DNA of 64,000 bases from Gordionus sp. m RMFG-2023 (GCF_954871325.1 NC_088776.1:32970508-33034507); one strand, 5' to 3'. Shown: positions 53,101 through 64,000, counted from the stretch's first letter. Made by a program: numbers and translations. Notes: generated by a model not told the origin, from the sequence alone.

Positions 53101-54090
53101 AAGTTGGCCCCCCATTTTGTTCTTTGAATATCTCAAAAAGGTGATTGTACAAATCGAACTGAAAACGGTATAAATCGGGTACAAATTATACCATCTGATA
53201 AACCATTGGAAATCAAAAATTGTAGGGCCAACTTCACGGACCTGTTATTTTGTTATTATTATATAAAAAAAGAAATTTTAAAGGATCATTCATTGATTAT
53301 TATAAAAATTTATGCTTAATTTATCTTATAAGAATAAAAATAAAAAAAGAAATATAGTTATAATTTAATCATAAAATTTATATAAAATGTAAAATTTCCA
53401 TAATTATATCGGGAGAATTCACATTACAATGGAACGTAGTTTACTCTTTTTTTCGACTTATGAAAATTCTGGTTAAAGCTAGTTTTTGTCTCTATTATTA
53501 ACCAGCAGTTGTCAATATAGGGCAAGGAATACTACTTGATTTAATTGTCACTGGAATAGTTTATTTGGTTTTTAAAGGATTTATAAGAATATTTTTATAG
53601 TAAATTTTATATATTTTAATGTGGAAGTAGTTTAAAAAAAATATTTTTACTAAAAAATCAGAAGTGGGTATGGAGTGAACTGAAAAACTAGAATGGAAGG
53701 TATCGCACCATCTTAAGTTTAAATGTGCCTGTTTCTTAAAAAAAGATTAATTCTCACTATCTTAAACCGATTCACTAGCAGCTAGCAACCTTTTGATCAT
53801 ATTCCTTATTTATATCATATACGGGTATTTAGCCTATTTTGATAATCTTCTTCTTCACCTTTTTTTAAACTTATATCTAGTAATTTTGAAAGCATGATTT
53901 TTTAAAAAATATTTTAAAGTTCTTAACGACGCCGCCACATGGGGTAAGTATCAAAATGTGGAGCTGCTAGGCCATCCCACCACTCAAGGACCTCTATCAT
54001 TATTACCGATCTCCCAGCAAACATTGATCACTAAAGAAGATCGCCATGCGCATCATTACAATTATGCAGATAATGATACACGCTTATCCG
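44114..54090 (+). CDS. Putative single-pass membrane receptor (host gene, about six exons, partial)
   Basis: Candidate exons are 44114-44196, 45504-45752, 46032-46103, 46276-46378, 53506-53567 and a less certain one within 53920-54090. The first five have AG/GT borders and phases that agree (0, 0, 0, then 1). They read THLCAEIEIGGYYYIFLYA, then CIIDAAKWYPEEFMILID, REIEIEFTPPPLYYRLRYF, SLFEKIPLGTYHIT, LYPSSYVNGECLC and a membrane helix, GILLDLIVTGIVYLVF. The last block reads LLGHPTTQGPLSLLPISQQ and KEDRHAHHYNYADNDTRLSG. The pattern suggests a Cys-containing ectodomain with a fibronectin-III-like fold, a membrane pass and a cytoplasmic start. An IL-17-receptor-like protein is one thought, held weakly. 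No intracellular domain is recognised, and the first exon and the 3' end were not found. The Foldback element lies in the intron 46379-53505. Confidence 0.5.
44755..45010. repeat. GC-word MITE-like repeat in an intron
   Basis: AAACCGGGCTTGGCTC at the left and GGGCCTGGGCC and GGGTCGGGCCTCG at the right enclose AT-rich DNA. It resembles the other CCGGGCC repeats in the window. Ends were not fixed. Confidence 0.3.
47580..49015. repeat. Tandem ~290-bp units of the left Foldback arm
   Basis: Unit starts marked by GTGAAGTTAGCCCCC fall near 47,588, 47,881, 48,151, 48,402, 48,693 and 48,983, so the period is about 250-292 bp. Each unit holds CGGGATTGATTTGTACC, CCGTTTTCCAGCTATTGACC, ATGGCGCCAAAAATAAA and GCTTTATCTTCATTATTTAT. 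The C run after GTTAGC varies from about 4 to 18. Confidence 0.9.
50040..50880 (-). pseudogene. USP-like cysteine peptidase gene of the Foldback element, left copy
   Basis: On the minus strand a frame from the single-copy centre reads YWHYISGDAKEDHYPVRLL, KNGNLCGSVSYEGKKY, then TTTNTCAIGAFIQLI, and continues to a stop near 50,464. The next frame (50,457-50,095) has SKESCFN and a second Cys-containing part, RGLCNV, then IDQIIYTLRGV. Beyond it, in an adjacent frame, is a GHYI-like block followed by RRNNVWE. NTCA..AF near the start and GHY..Y.RR...W near the end are the Cys and His boxes expected of a ubiquitin-specific-protease fold. Similar NTCAFD proteins are, as I recall, common in arthropod genomes. 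The coding sequence is interrupted, and the same stop is present in the right copy. Alternative views are a non-peptidase domestic gene captured by the element, or splicing I cannot see. Confidence 0.5.
50871..51540 (+). pseudogene. USP-like gene, inverted right copy lacking its N-terminal part
   Basis: The right arm repeats the left gene in inverse from CCCCTTCTTTAAC onward, so the Cys-box segment, which lies in the single-copy centre, exists only once. It carries extra changes relative to the left copy and is clearly dead. Its second frame (51,078-51,272) is otherwise nearly identical to the left one, SKESCFNIIYKNGIL included. Confidence 0.7.
52515..53090. repeat. Tandem units of the right Foldback arm
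   Basis: Inverse copies of the ~290-bp unit start near 52,515 and 52,800, marked by GGGGGGGCTAACTTCACGC. The terminal variant, with GTCGTGAAGTTGGCCCCCC, follows near 53,090. The right arm has four fewer units than the left. Confidence 0.85.
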
Positions 54091-54125
54091 GTTTATATTC
54101 GAAATTTTATTTGAGATTATGCTAA

Positions 54126-55111
54126 TTTTTTTCTATTAATATTAGAAATATTTGCACAATACCAATTTTTTCTATCCGATCCATAGAATGAAATTCATTT
54201 TCCCGACTTAACCCGTAAAAATAAAAATATACAAATTTTAGATCTTACCCCAAAAAAAATTAATTCTAATTTCCTCACCTAAACCGTTCGTAAAATCAAT
54301 ATATTTTTTTTATCTGAAAGATTATTTATTTTCTAGTATCATATAATTTTTAATTCTGATTAATTATGGAAAAAAATTCTAAGCGAAATAATATGCCTCT
54401 AAAATTATTTTTAAATTGTAGAGATTTATTTTATAATTATATTCTTCCGTATTTCTCATTTGCATAGCATTTGGGTTAGGGAAATTCAGTGACAAATCAA
54501 TAGCGATTCGGCTGACCCCTCTCGATTTTTTGAAATAGTAAGCAAAGAAAGGTTAAAGTATCCAAGAAATCGCCTAAATTTTAGCCTCCTAACATTAAAA
54601 TTTTTGGAAATATTAGGGTTCAAAATGGCAAAAACAATGTATTTACCAATATCTGCCTTTATTCAATTAATCATATCTTAAAAAGTATATAAATGTAGAC
54701 AAGTTTAATATCAAAAAAAAATTTTGATTTTTTTAATTCCGGCAATCTTATTTATTAATAAAGAAAAAACTAATTTTTGGAAATAATACTTCTTTCAATA
54801 TAAAATTGTTAGTAATCTTTACTAAATTTCTCTTTTACATTTATAAAAAAATTTGGTTTGGTCGCGTCTGCTTTCATTTTCAAAATCGATAAAAATGATT
54901 AGATAAGTATTTAATTTTTTTCCCAAAAGGAAGCGTCTTTAAAATTACATATATTAATCTGTTTTTATTAATGATTTTTCTTAACGTATTTGATATAATT
55001 TAAAGGATTGTAAGTGAAAATAACAATCAATGTGGATTTTAATCAATAAAAGAATTTTCAATCTATTAAAGAAATTCAATTTACTACATCATTTAATGAT
55101 AAAATTATTTA
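54126..55111. other. AT-rich DNA downstream of the last receptor-like block
   Basis: No exon or repeat could be recognised. If the receptor gene continues, its next exon is not in this stretch in any form I can read. Confidence 0.3.
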
Positions 55112-55119
55112 TCCTTATA

Positions 55120-56796
55120 CAGGCGCGTAACCAGCGGGAGAGGGGGCAGCAAAAATTTTTGAAAAATTATAATAGTTTTTTGTATTGCAAAGTGTTTTAT
55201 TTCAAATAGGATATATTCTATTTTAAATTTTATCAGTTAAAATTAATTTAAATATGTTATCCTTGTGTATTAATATTTTATCCCGCGAAAATTTAAAGTA
55301 GATTTTCTTACATTTTTATTAATGGATAAAAATTTTATCAACCAAATAATATTATATTTAATTTATCTCTGCTAATAACTATGATTAGGTAAAATTTATA
55401 GTGTATGAAATGTTCAGATATCCTATGAGGAAGAATTTGCTGAATAGAATTATTTCTGAGACTTCTTGTCCTACAAAAAAAAATAAACTGCAAAAAACTT
55501 GCCCGATAAGATGGAGCCTTAGACATCTGCGTTATACCATTTTTGGATCTAGAAGAACCTTTTTTGACTGCTCTTTAAGAAATATAAGAATTACCTGAAC
55601 CAGATATTTCACCTGAAGCTGATATATTATTAGATTTAATACGACAGCCGATTTTTTTGCATTGGAATATATTAATAAAATATTTGCACAACAATTTTAT
55701 GCAATATTTTTCAAAAAAATGATATGGATTTGGTCGAGGTTATGAGAATCGCGAATATTATTATATTACAACTTAGAAAACTAAGAGATAATATCGACTC
55801 ATAATTTTACGAGATTTGTGTGATTGTTGAGGCGAAATTACTATACAAATAAATCATCACAGTATTAACATGAACTCAGTTGAGTATTACTATAAAATAA
55901 CTGTTATTATTCCACTTTTAGATACATTTATCAAATCAATCAACGATTTGTGATTCATCAAAGGTTCTATCTAATTTAACAAATACTATTATAGTAGAAA
56001 TTCGTCTGAAAATTAAATAGTGATATTGAAAAATTAAATAGATAGCACAATTTTATTCATAAGATATAAATGTATCTGAAAGCCAATTAATTTTATAATT
56101 TAAATTTTGGCATGAAGGATTAATAGACTCCAAGTAACCCATGAATCATTGCATACTTTAAAATACATTTTATAGCTTTTTCCAAATATATTAAGGTTAT
56201 TATATATTTTTGAAATATTGTACAATTTATTTTATTTTTAACTGTCTTAATATATTTTGTAATGCAGTTTATATATCTTTTACTAATCAATCTAAATACA
56301 TCAATTAATCATCATACACAATTAACAATATATTTGAATACAATTAATCATATTATTAAATTAATTGCCTTTGAGGTTAATTAATTCTATTACAAATTTA
56401 TCAACAATACCTATTAGAATGGGAGGATCTTTTCATCATTATGGAGAATAAAATCTTATCTCAGTAGTGCATCATAAAATTGACTGAATGGACTAGCTCC
56501 CTTAATATACATATAGATTTAATCCCCAATACAAAATAACTTATTGAAAATATGGCGCAATCGCATGGAAGATTAAATTTCCATTATGAACTATATTTTA
56601 ATTAAATTTTTAAACATCATGGAATGTTTACTTTATATTTATTGTGATTTTACCGGTTTATATAGCTATAATGTTTTTTAACATTATTATATTTGCTATT
56701 AAATATTTTTGTATTCCAATTTTTATTATTTGTCGGAAATTTTTATTTTTTAAAATATGATTGGCTATAATGAGAAAATTCCTGGCTACACGGCTG
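55120..56796 (+). mobile_element. hAT element with degenerate transposase
   Basis: The left end CAGGCGCGTAACCAGCGGG and the right end CCTGGCTACACGGCTG are imperfect inverses. Flanks are TCCTTATA (55112-55119) and TCCATATG (56797-56804), an 8-bp duplication with two changes. Inside, FRYPMRKNLLNRII and LQKTCPIRWSLRH on the plus strand match the same hAT block as the element at 14,146-15,889. The rest has many stops. Confidence 0.75.
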
Positions 56797-56804
56797 TCCA
56801 TATG

Positions 56805-57718
56805 GCATTTAATGAATATTAATAAATAGTATGTTTAATAGAGTTTAGTGTTCTTGATGAATCGGAATCATATGTATTACATATATCCCCCCCCCCCCTT
56901 TCCACCAATTAAAAGGTTGTTATAATGAATATTTAAAAAATCTGATATATAACTAACTTTTAAACTATTCTAATTTTTCGGTAGCACATTTATTTACTTT
57001 CTTGTGACGACATTATATAGCCTCAGCCACTAGCCATTAACGGTGAATTAAGATCATTTTGGCTAGTAAATAGTGTCATCTATACTTGGAAATGTAAAGG
57101 AATTTGGTCAGGAGGGGTGTAAAAAACTTATATGTCTTCCTGTTTTTGATTTTTCCCTAAAACAAAGGCTAATCATCAATTCAAACTTCCTTTTAAAAAA
57201 AGGCTCTTATAGTCCTTTTAGAACCTTGCACACTTTAAACAGGTGATTGCCTAAGACTTGATGTGATCAATATCCCTTGGCCCTGGAGGAATCTCTTATT
57301 TGGGATTATACATGCTTCTCAACCTTCCCCTTCAGTATAAATATAAACAGCTACCTGCTTATAATCAATAAATATAAAAACCATCTGCAATTTTATATTC
57401 TCCCGGACAGCTTACGCTTATCATCTTTAGTTTAATATTTTTTTAGCTCTCAGATCCTTAGGCAGAACACAGACACACAATTAGATACTTTTAAATTCAA
57501 CCTTGATTTAATGATATCACAATTTAAAATTATAAAAAATTATTTTCTCTACCCGACCCATTCCTGAAATAAAAAATAAATCCCAAGTTACATCTAGTTC
57601 TGGATTAGATCGAGTTTTACCGACCTCTAATCGAATGTTTATTGCCAAATAAATATTAATATTTTTATAAACTTATCTTTTTCTTATATGCGTAAAAATT
57701 AAGTTAATACATTAAATC
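56805..57718. other. AT-rich DNA, no gene recognised
   Basis: A C run lies at 56,887-56,897. Nothing else stood out in six-frame reading. Confidence 0.3.
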
Positions 57719-57785
57719 AGTGGCCCCTACACTTTCTGAGTGAATGAAGCAGAATACCCCCTTGGAAAGTATCCCCCCCCCCTCG
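57719..57785. mobile_element. Possible terminus of the hAT element at 57,907-59,650
   Basis: CAGTGGCCCCTACACTTTC is a hAT-like start, followed within 60 bp by a C run, as in the other hAT copies here. It lies just beyond the 3' end of the minus-strand transposase. No partner end was found. Confidence 0.35.
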
Positions 57786-57906
57786 AAAAAATAATAATTA
57801 TTTTATGACACCCATAAATTTCATAAATAATTTTTATTGCATCAATTTTTAATATATAATATAAATAAAATGCAAAAAAAATATACTTTATAAATATTAT
57901 TTTAAA

Positions 57907-59650
57907 TTAATATTTTAGATAAATTAGGGGAAGAGAAAGCGAATTTATAATTTCATCAATATTTAATTGTTTAAATAAAATTTTTTCCATTGATAATATG
58001 GTTAAATTATTGAGAAATGAATCTTTCATGGTACTACGAAGTCTTGTTTTAATTAATTTAATTTTACTCTTGACTCTTTCGGCAGTACATGAGGTTGTAG
58101 GAAGTGCAGCATAAAACACACCTATTTTAAAGCTAAAATTTTTTTATATTTAATGATGAAAGTATATATATACCTCTCCTTTTTGGATTGTAATGTTTGA
58201 AGTCTAGAACTTTCAAAATCAAAAGGTAGATTTCTATCCTTCATAAAATCTTGTGCCTTTGAAAAAACATCCAAAAATTCAGTGTTATTATCTATTAGAT
58301 TAAAAAATAATTAAGGCAATAATTTATATTATACTTCTCAAATTAATCAAGCAATCTTTTGCCAATTGAATTTGATTTATTGCAAACCCTATATCCTTCG
58401 AAATGGTTTGCAATTTTGTACAAGCCAAACTTGTTATCAACAATATTTTATCCAAAACACAAAGTGATAAGATAAAATCAAATTTTTCTATTCTAAAGAC
58501 TATAGCACTAGCCATAGTGGAAGTCGCAGGATCTTCAGAATCCTTTAAATTTGTTAAAGCTGCCCTCAAGGCATCATAAAGTAGAAAAAAATTTACAATA
58601 GCTTTTATGACGATAGCCAGCTTCTAAATGAAAAAATCTTTTAAATCTAAATAAATAAGGTACTATTACCGAGTGGTATTCTTGATGCGTAGAAATCGTT
58701 GCGATTTTTTCAGATCATTACACTGACATTTTTCTGAGTACCTCATATCTTTTTACACCATTAAAATCTCATCTAATATTCTTAGTTCGAAGTTCTTTAA
58801 TTGATTGGCATAATTGAACAATGATTAAATTTAATCGATGACAACACCAAATAAAAGCTGCCTTTGGCGCCTCTGCTCTAATCAAGGCCTGCACACCATT
58901 GATTCTTCCATTCATGTTTGAGGCGCCATCATAACTTTGCCCAATTAGAAATATAAGGGGTAAATTCATCGAACCGAGTTTGGATATTATATTATGCTTA
59001 ATATCGAGACCTGTGGTATTTCCCGTACAATATATGTCAATCAGTCTTTCAACGGGCTTCGGCGTCTCACTATTTTCAACATATCTTACTATCAAAGCTA
59101 TTGCTCTGTGCATCAACTATGATTGAAAAGCACCTGTTAAATGTAATCTCATTTTGAATTTTTTTTATAACCATATTTTTCATGGTTTCAATGAGAATAT
59201 TTATGTTATTATATGATAATAGATTGATTATAATTTCGTTTTTAATCCCTTATATTTTTTATACCTTTTTCTTTCTTCATTTTGTTGTAAATACATTTTT
59301 AGTACAGGTTCAGAATCTGCAATAAGCTTAATAAGGGCCATCATATTGTCTTTTTGTTGCCTGTTCCCCCAGAAGGCTTGGTTACGAGATATTAAATAAT
59401 CTAAACATCTTATTATTTCTTATGATAGAACGGTTATTATCTACACATTCTTTCTGGGGTGTTATAAATTTTAATATAAAATTTTTATTGTGAGAAAGCC
59501 TTCCATAATCGGCCATCATATGTGCCTGTGAAGATTCTTGCAGAATAATATCACGATTAATATTCTGCCATTTATCTAGACCTTCATATGTCCATTTTGA
59601 ATTTGTGTGTGGACCTCCAAATAAGAGACATGTTAAGTAAAAAACTTTAT
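57907..59650 (-). pseudogene. hAT transposase (ZMYM1-like), N-terminally truncated, with tiny introns
   Basis: The minus strand gives the usual order of this hAT group. LTCLLFGGPHTNSKW, part of the TTF-type zinc finger, is near 59,640. NRQQKDNMMALIKLI is near 59,370. IGQSYDGASNMNGRINGVQA and WCCHRLNLI are near 58,940-58,820. ATSTMASAIVFRIEKFDFI is near 58,510, and the dimerisation domain YAALPTTSCTAER and KTRLRSTM is near 58,110-58,020. GT-AG introns of 42-43 bp (58,132-58,173 and 58,292-58,334) keep the frame. Stops and frame changes occur between about 58,640-58,770 and 59,120-59,400. Upstream of the zinc finger the gene is lost near the minisatellite. Confidence 0.8.
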
Positions 59651-59762
59651 TCTAATACTATAAGTAATCTAGCAATTTTGTTATTGTCAATATTAGTTTT
59701 TTCATAAAAGCTTTCATAAAAGAATCTGTTTCTATTATTATTATCTTTGGGGAATCAATAAT

Positions 59763-59910
59763 GTGAATCCCGGAAAATAAATCCCCGGAAATTAATTCCC
59801 CGGAAAAAAATCCCCAGGAAAATAATTCCCAGGTAAATAATTCTCCGGAAAAAAAATCCCCGGAATAAAATTCCCCTGGAAAATAATTCCCCGGAAAAAA
59901 TTTCCCCACT
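59763..59910. repeat. CCGGGGAA minisatellite, second array
   Basis: About eight imperfect units such as AATTCCCCGGAAAAAA and AATCCCCGGAA are seen, as at 22,987-23,226. It lies between the truncated hAT transposase and the left arm of the foldback-like element. Confidence 0.8.
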
Positions 59911-60124
59911 ATACATTGAATTGCTAATGCATTGCTAAACTGCATTGCTAAAAGGCAATCAATCATTATCAATTATAAATCAATCAAAAATTTATTACGT
60001 ATATTTTTTTAATGATAATTTTTTAAACTTTTTTTAAAATATATTTAAATCATTTTTTTATTATAAATGAAGAATACTGATTAAATGATATAGTATATAA
60101 TTTTATTTTTATTTAATATTATTA

Positions 60125-63100
60125 ATAAGAAATTTATTTTTCTAGCTTATTAAAACAAATATACATTTTATTCAATTTTAAAAATTAACAAATATATATC
60201 CGTAAGAGGGCGTTATATGTTTTAATATGTATCATTTTAGGAAACCGGAATGATGATTGGATAGCATTTTTTTTATATTTGGGTATATATATACATATGA
60301 AAAACTTAAAAATTAAAAATTTTTTTTAGGTTTCTTTGATGTTTAATGAGTAGGTTTAGAATAGTAAAACAATGGAAATTTTTTAAAGTAAATATTGCTG
60401 GCGTTATTTATCAAAATCTCTTCATTTTTGTTTTATACGTGTATATTTACGTGCTAAGCATTATTCTAAAAAATATTTTGAAAATAATTTGATTTGACCG
60501 ATTGCCGAGCTCAAAACCGATCACTCACTAAATATTCGATTGACCAAATTTATTAGGAATATAATTTGAAAAATGTTGATTTTCGTTTTATATATCTATA
60601 AATACGTATAAAACATAATCCTAATAATTCTTCAGAATTAATTTTATCAAAATTTTTAAATATTTTATTTGAGAATTATTATTTCGTTGATTTATTTATA
60701 GGGAATTTTTTCTCCTAATTTTGTAATTTTAATTATCTTAAAAACGGAGATTTTTTTTCCGGGGAATTATTTTTCTAGATTCTTTTTTAATATAGCTTAC
60801 ATTTAATATATTTATTGTAGCTTTCGTTCTCTTCGCTACACTGCACAAGGTACGATTCCCAAACAATTTATTTTAAATGAAATAGTTACATTTCTCATAT
60901 TTAAATAAATATATTATGCTAAGCTAACCTATCTCATATTTTACTTTTAATAAACCTTTTATCGGTCCGTTGTCTCACCCCCTCCTTCATTATTATATAG
61001 GATTTAACTTGTAATATACAATAAATTTATTGAATTTAAAACAAATTAAACAATAACATAAAATTTATCGAATTTAAAAACATTTAATGGTAAATCTAAA
61101 TATATTTCCGCGAATATGAAGTTGATGATTTATTTTCAAAAAAGATACTCCAGCAGTAGTCCGCCAACATATTTATACGATTCTTGCCGGGAATTTAAAT
61201 TGAAAACTTAAGACCCCCCAAAACGAAATTCTTTACCATTTTTCTCAAAAAGCAATCGATAAAAAATTATAAAAATTAATAAATTTATAAGGAAATATAA
61301 ATCTAACACTATCACCAATTTTCAGGGATTTTCATTTGATACTTTTTAAAATATATCCGTATTACCATTTTTGAGATTTCGAAAAGTTGCCTTTATACGA
61401 TAATATTTTTAAAACTTGACGTGAAGGGAAAACTTAGAAAACGAATTCGAACTCAATGTCAAATTCTGCACCAAAACTTGTTTTTATTTATTTTTTCTCC
61501 CATTTTTCTTGTCACACAGTACAATTAATAAAAATTGATAAAGACATAAATATTAAATAAAACCTATACAATAATTTTAATCTATATTTTTTCAACTTTT
61601 AGGTAGAGATATCAACATCCAAGGATGTTTTTATCATCTAACTCAATCAACTCATAGAAAGATTCAGGAATTGGGGTTAGAATCATCATATCGGAATGAT
61701 CCAATGTTATGCTTATTTGCAGCTATGATCGATGGATTAGCATTCTTACCTATACACGATGTCAAACGAGGTATGGAGTATTAAAAACCATTGTATCGGA
61801 TGAAAACAAAGAATTATTGTTTTATTTTGATAAAAATTATGTGAATGGAGAATTGAGACATTGGAAAAACTCTCAAAGGCAAGTAGAGCCATTGTTCCCA
61901 CCAGAAACATGGAATGTGTTCAATGTTACGATTGCTGAGGAAAATCGAACAAACAATGTATGTGAAGGATGGAATAACCGATTTAAACATATTGTAGGCA
62001 ACAAAAAACCGAAGATATGGGAACTACTCGAAAAAATAAGGATGGAAATAGCGGTTGATATGGGAAAAATCGGCCAATGGAATATTGGGACATACACTCC
62101 CAAAAAAATCGTATTTATGCAACGAAACAAACTATTTTAAAAAATTTATGCATTGATTATTTAGAAGAGAGAAGGACTTGCCCAATTTTCTCTCTTCAAT
62201 TGGAGAACATATACGTTCTAGAATTGTTTCTTTTGAATAATATAATTTATTATTCTATATATCATTTAATAAAATTATAATTATTTCTTTTCTGTAACTT
62301 TTGAAAAAAATTCATAAGCAAAATAATAATTGTTAGATTAGAAAAATTTAATACTCACTGCTGATAATCACCTCTGGATGTATTTTGATTAAAGTGGTCA
62401 GCATTTTTCATTACTTTTGGCATTATTTAATTAAAATTGGGCAGTAAAAAATATAATTTTGCAAGTTTTATAGTGATTTTGTATTCAGTCAGTTAAATTC
62501 TTAAAGTAGGTAAATACTTCAGTAAAATAATATTTATCAAATAGAGGGTATCAGATTGAATTGCTAATTTCCTATTTAGCCACAAAATTTATAAAATTAT
62601 ATTATTTAATAGCTTATCCTTGTAAAAACAAAAAGGGGCGCTATTTAAGAGTCAGTAAACTGTGAAAAGCCTTTTATCATATTTCTAAAAAAATGATTAA
62701 AATTTGTGTAAAAATAATTTTTCAATAAATACCTAAAAGTTGATGAAAGTGTGTAAAGGTGAACTAGATTTATTTAACTTTCGTTTTATTATTTAAAATC
62801 TCAAATCCTCGAAGAAATTTGACTTTAAAAAACATTTCTATTTAATTAAATACTGCAGAGCAGATCCGGGTCACGGGATTTTTTTTCCGGGGAATTATTT
62901 TCCTAGATTCAAATTTACTAGTAATATAATTTGAAAATTGTTCATTTTTGTTTTATATATCTATAAATACATATAAAACATAATCCCAAAAAATATTTTA
63001 AAAATATCGTGGTTTGGCGGATAACCGACTCGTATATGTTTTACTCGTAATTATAGATATATAAAACAAAAAATGAACATTTTTCGAATCATATTACTAG

Positions 63101-63818
63101 TAAATTTTATCAATCGAATATTTAGTAAGTGGGGTTTTGAGCTCGGCAATCAGTCAAATCAAATTATTTTTAAAATATTTTTTAGGATAATGCTTAGCAC
63201 GTATATATATACACGTATAATACAAAAATGAAGATTTTTCCATGGATAACGCCAGCAATGCAGTATTTGGTCATTCGGTCGGTTTTCGGGTCAAATCACG
63301 ATATTTTTAAAATATTTTTTGGAATTATGTTTTATACGTATTTATAGATACATAAAACAAAAATCAACATTTTTCAATTTATCTTAATAGCAAATTTGAT
63401 CAATCAAATATTTAATAAGTGGTCGGTTGGGAACTCGGCAATCGGTCAAATCAAATTATTTTCAAAATATTTTTTAGAATAATGCTTAGCACGTAAATAT
63501 ACACGTATAAAACAAAAATGAAGAGATTTTGATAAATAACGCCAGCAATATTTACTTTAAAAAATTTCCATTGTTTTACTATTCTAAACCTACTCATTAA
63601 ACATCAAAGAAACCTAAAAAAAAATTTTAATTTTTAGGTTTTTCATATGTATATATATACCCAAATATAAAAAAAGTGCTATCCAATCATCATTCCGGTT
63701 TCCTAAAATGATACATATTAAAACATATAACGCCCTCTTACGGATATATATTTGTTAATTTTTAAAATTAAATAAAATGTATATTTGTTTTAATAAGCTA
63801 GAAAAATAAATTTCTTAT
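60125..63818. mobile_element. Foldback-like MULE element with ~500-bp inverted arms
   Basis: The left arm (60,125 to about 60,620) and right arm (about 63,310-63,818) are near-exact inverses, from ATAAGAAATTTATTTTTCTA inward through AGAGGGCGTTATATG and GACCGATTGCCGAGCTC. Between 62,875 and 63,310 further direct and inverted pieces of the same arm are repeated. A MULE transposase exon lies between the arms, and one CCGGGGAATTATTTT unit stands on each side of it (about 60,755 and 62,885). No target duplication could be seen at the outer edges, so the true ends may differ. Confidence 0.7.
61613..62140 (+). pseudogene. MULE transposase C-terminal exon, copy 2
   Basis: After a TTTTAG acceptor the frame reads GRDINIQGCFYHLTQ, YRNDPMLCLFAAMIDGLAF, then changes frame near 61,768 and continues KTIVSDENKELLFYF, LFPPETWNVFNVTI, ENRTNNVCEGWNNRFKHIVG and KPKIWELLEKI. 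The C-X2-H type block GCFYHL and the EGWN region are typical of the second half of animal MULE transposases. The N-terminal half and the FLYWCH part are missing. It is a close relative of the minus-strand copy at 23,545-25,690, including about 700 bp of 3' sequence. Confidence 0.8.
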
Positions 63819-64000
63819 CTATATATCAAGAAATAAACGTTTTCGTATCTTCTATCAACTTTCCTATCTTCATAACGTTAATTTTTTCACTTTCCTATCT
63901 CATAATGTTAAAATATTTTTTTTCCATCAACTTTCCTATCATCTTAATGTTAAATAAATCGAGGGCTATTATTATCTCGCTAATGTTAAAACTTTTTTTA

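Larger units (their letters stand above)
47161..53243. mobile_element. Foldback-type element, 6.1 kb, with perfect 9-bp target duplication
   Basis: The left end AGGTCCGTGAAGTTGGC and the inverse of the right end are identical over the first 17 bases and stay similar further in. The flanks are both GTTATTTTG (47152-47160 and 53244-53252), a perfect 9-bp duplication. The left arm runs 47,161-50,668 and the right arm 50,871-53,243; they are inverse copies around a 202-bp single-copy centre. The outer parts of the arms are tandem units of about 290 bp, with six unit starts on the left and two plus a terminal variant on the right. Long arms, tandem subrepeats and 9-bp duplications are the marks of Foldback elements, which are linked to the Mutator/MULE-NOF group. 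No transposase is visible. The centre carries a cysteine-peptidase-like gene. The intact duplication and close arms suggest a fairly recent insertion. Confidence 0.9.

Noticed and set aside
61873-62130. Minus-strand frame of 85 residues
   Set aside because: It is the antisense shadow of the MULE exon.

Overview
This is a strongly AT-rich stretch of animal nuclear DNA. It holds spliced genes with GT-AG introns, very small introns (42-43 bp) in one transposase gene, and dense DNA-transposon remains with long runs of C or G. The transposon families (hAT/ZMYM1-like, FLYWCH-type MULE, piggyBac, Foldback, and an element with an SDGA..QYKN protein) and the protein sequences suggest an arthropod, most likely an insect. 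No bacterial-style genes, tRNA, rRNA or CRISPR array were seen.

Layout. 1-2,000 holds a decayed non-LTR retrotransposon (reverse transcriptase plus C-terminal region, minus strand) and MITE ends. 4,691-18,846 holds ten exons of a malic enzyme on the plus strand. All splice phases agree and the C-terminus is complete; the N-terminal exons lie before the window or were not recognised. Its introns contain a hAT MITE, a hAT copy with a perfect 8-bp target duplication (14,146-15,889) and a small MULE fragment. 18,850-30,660 is repeat-rich intergenic DNA with a hAT C-terminal relic, a MULE copy (minus) and the SDGA..QYKN element with a 242-bp inverted repeat. 30,663-34,298 is a hAT element with a related hAT copy (30,973-32,658) inserted in it. 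37,800-40,860 has two small LINE relics. 41,475-43,190 is a broken piggyBac transposase (minus).

44,114 to about 54,090 appears to hold a second host gene on the plus strand. Five exon-like blocks with mostly compatible phases read as an extracellular domain, one membrane helix and a cytoplasmic part. In the intron before the membrane exon sits a complete-looking 6.1-kb Foldback element (47,161-53,243) flanked by a perfect 9-bp target duplication. Its ends carry about 290-bp tandem units, and its centre is a palindrome carrying a gene that resembles a ubiquitin-protease-like cysteine peptidase. This is the most striking object in the window.

55,120-56,796 is another hAT copy, 57,907-59,650 a hAT transposase relic with tiny introns, and 60,125-63,818 a second foldback-like element whose arms enclose a MULE transposase C-terminal exon related to the copy near 24 kb. 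CCGGGGAA minisatellites recur next to these MULE and hAT pieces.

All calls come from reading the sequence by eye. No alignment or database search was run, so exact ends of relics are approximate unless a target duplication is given.
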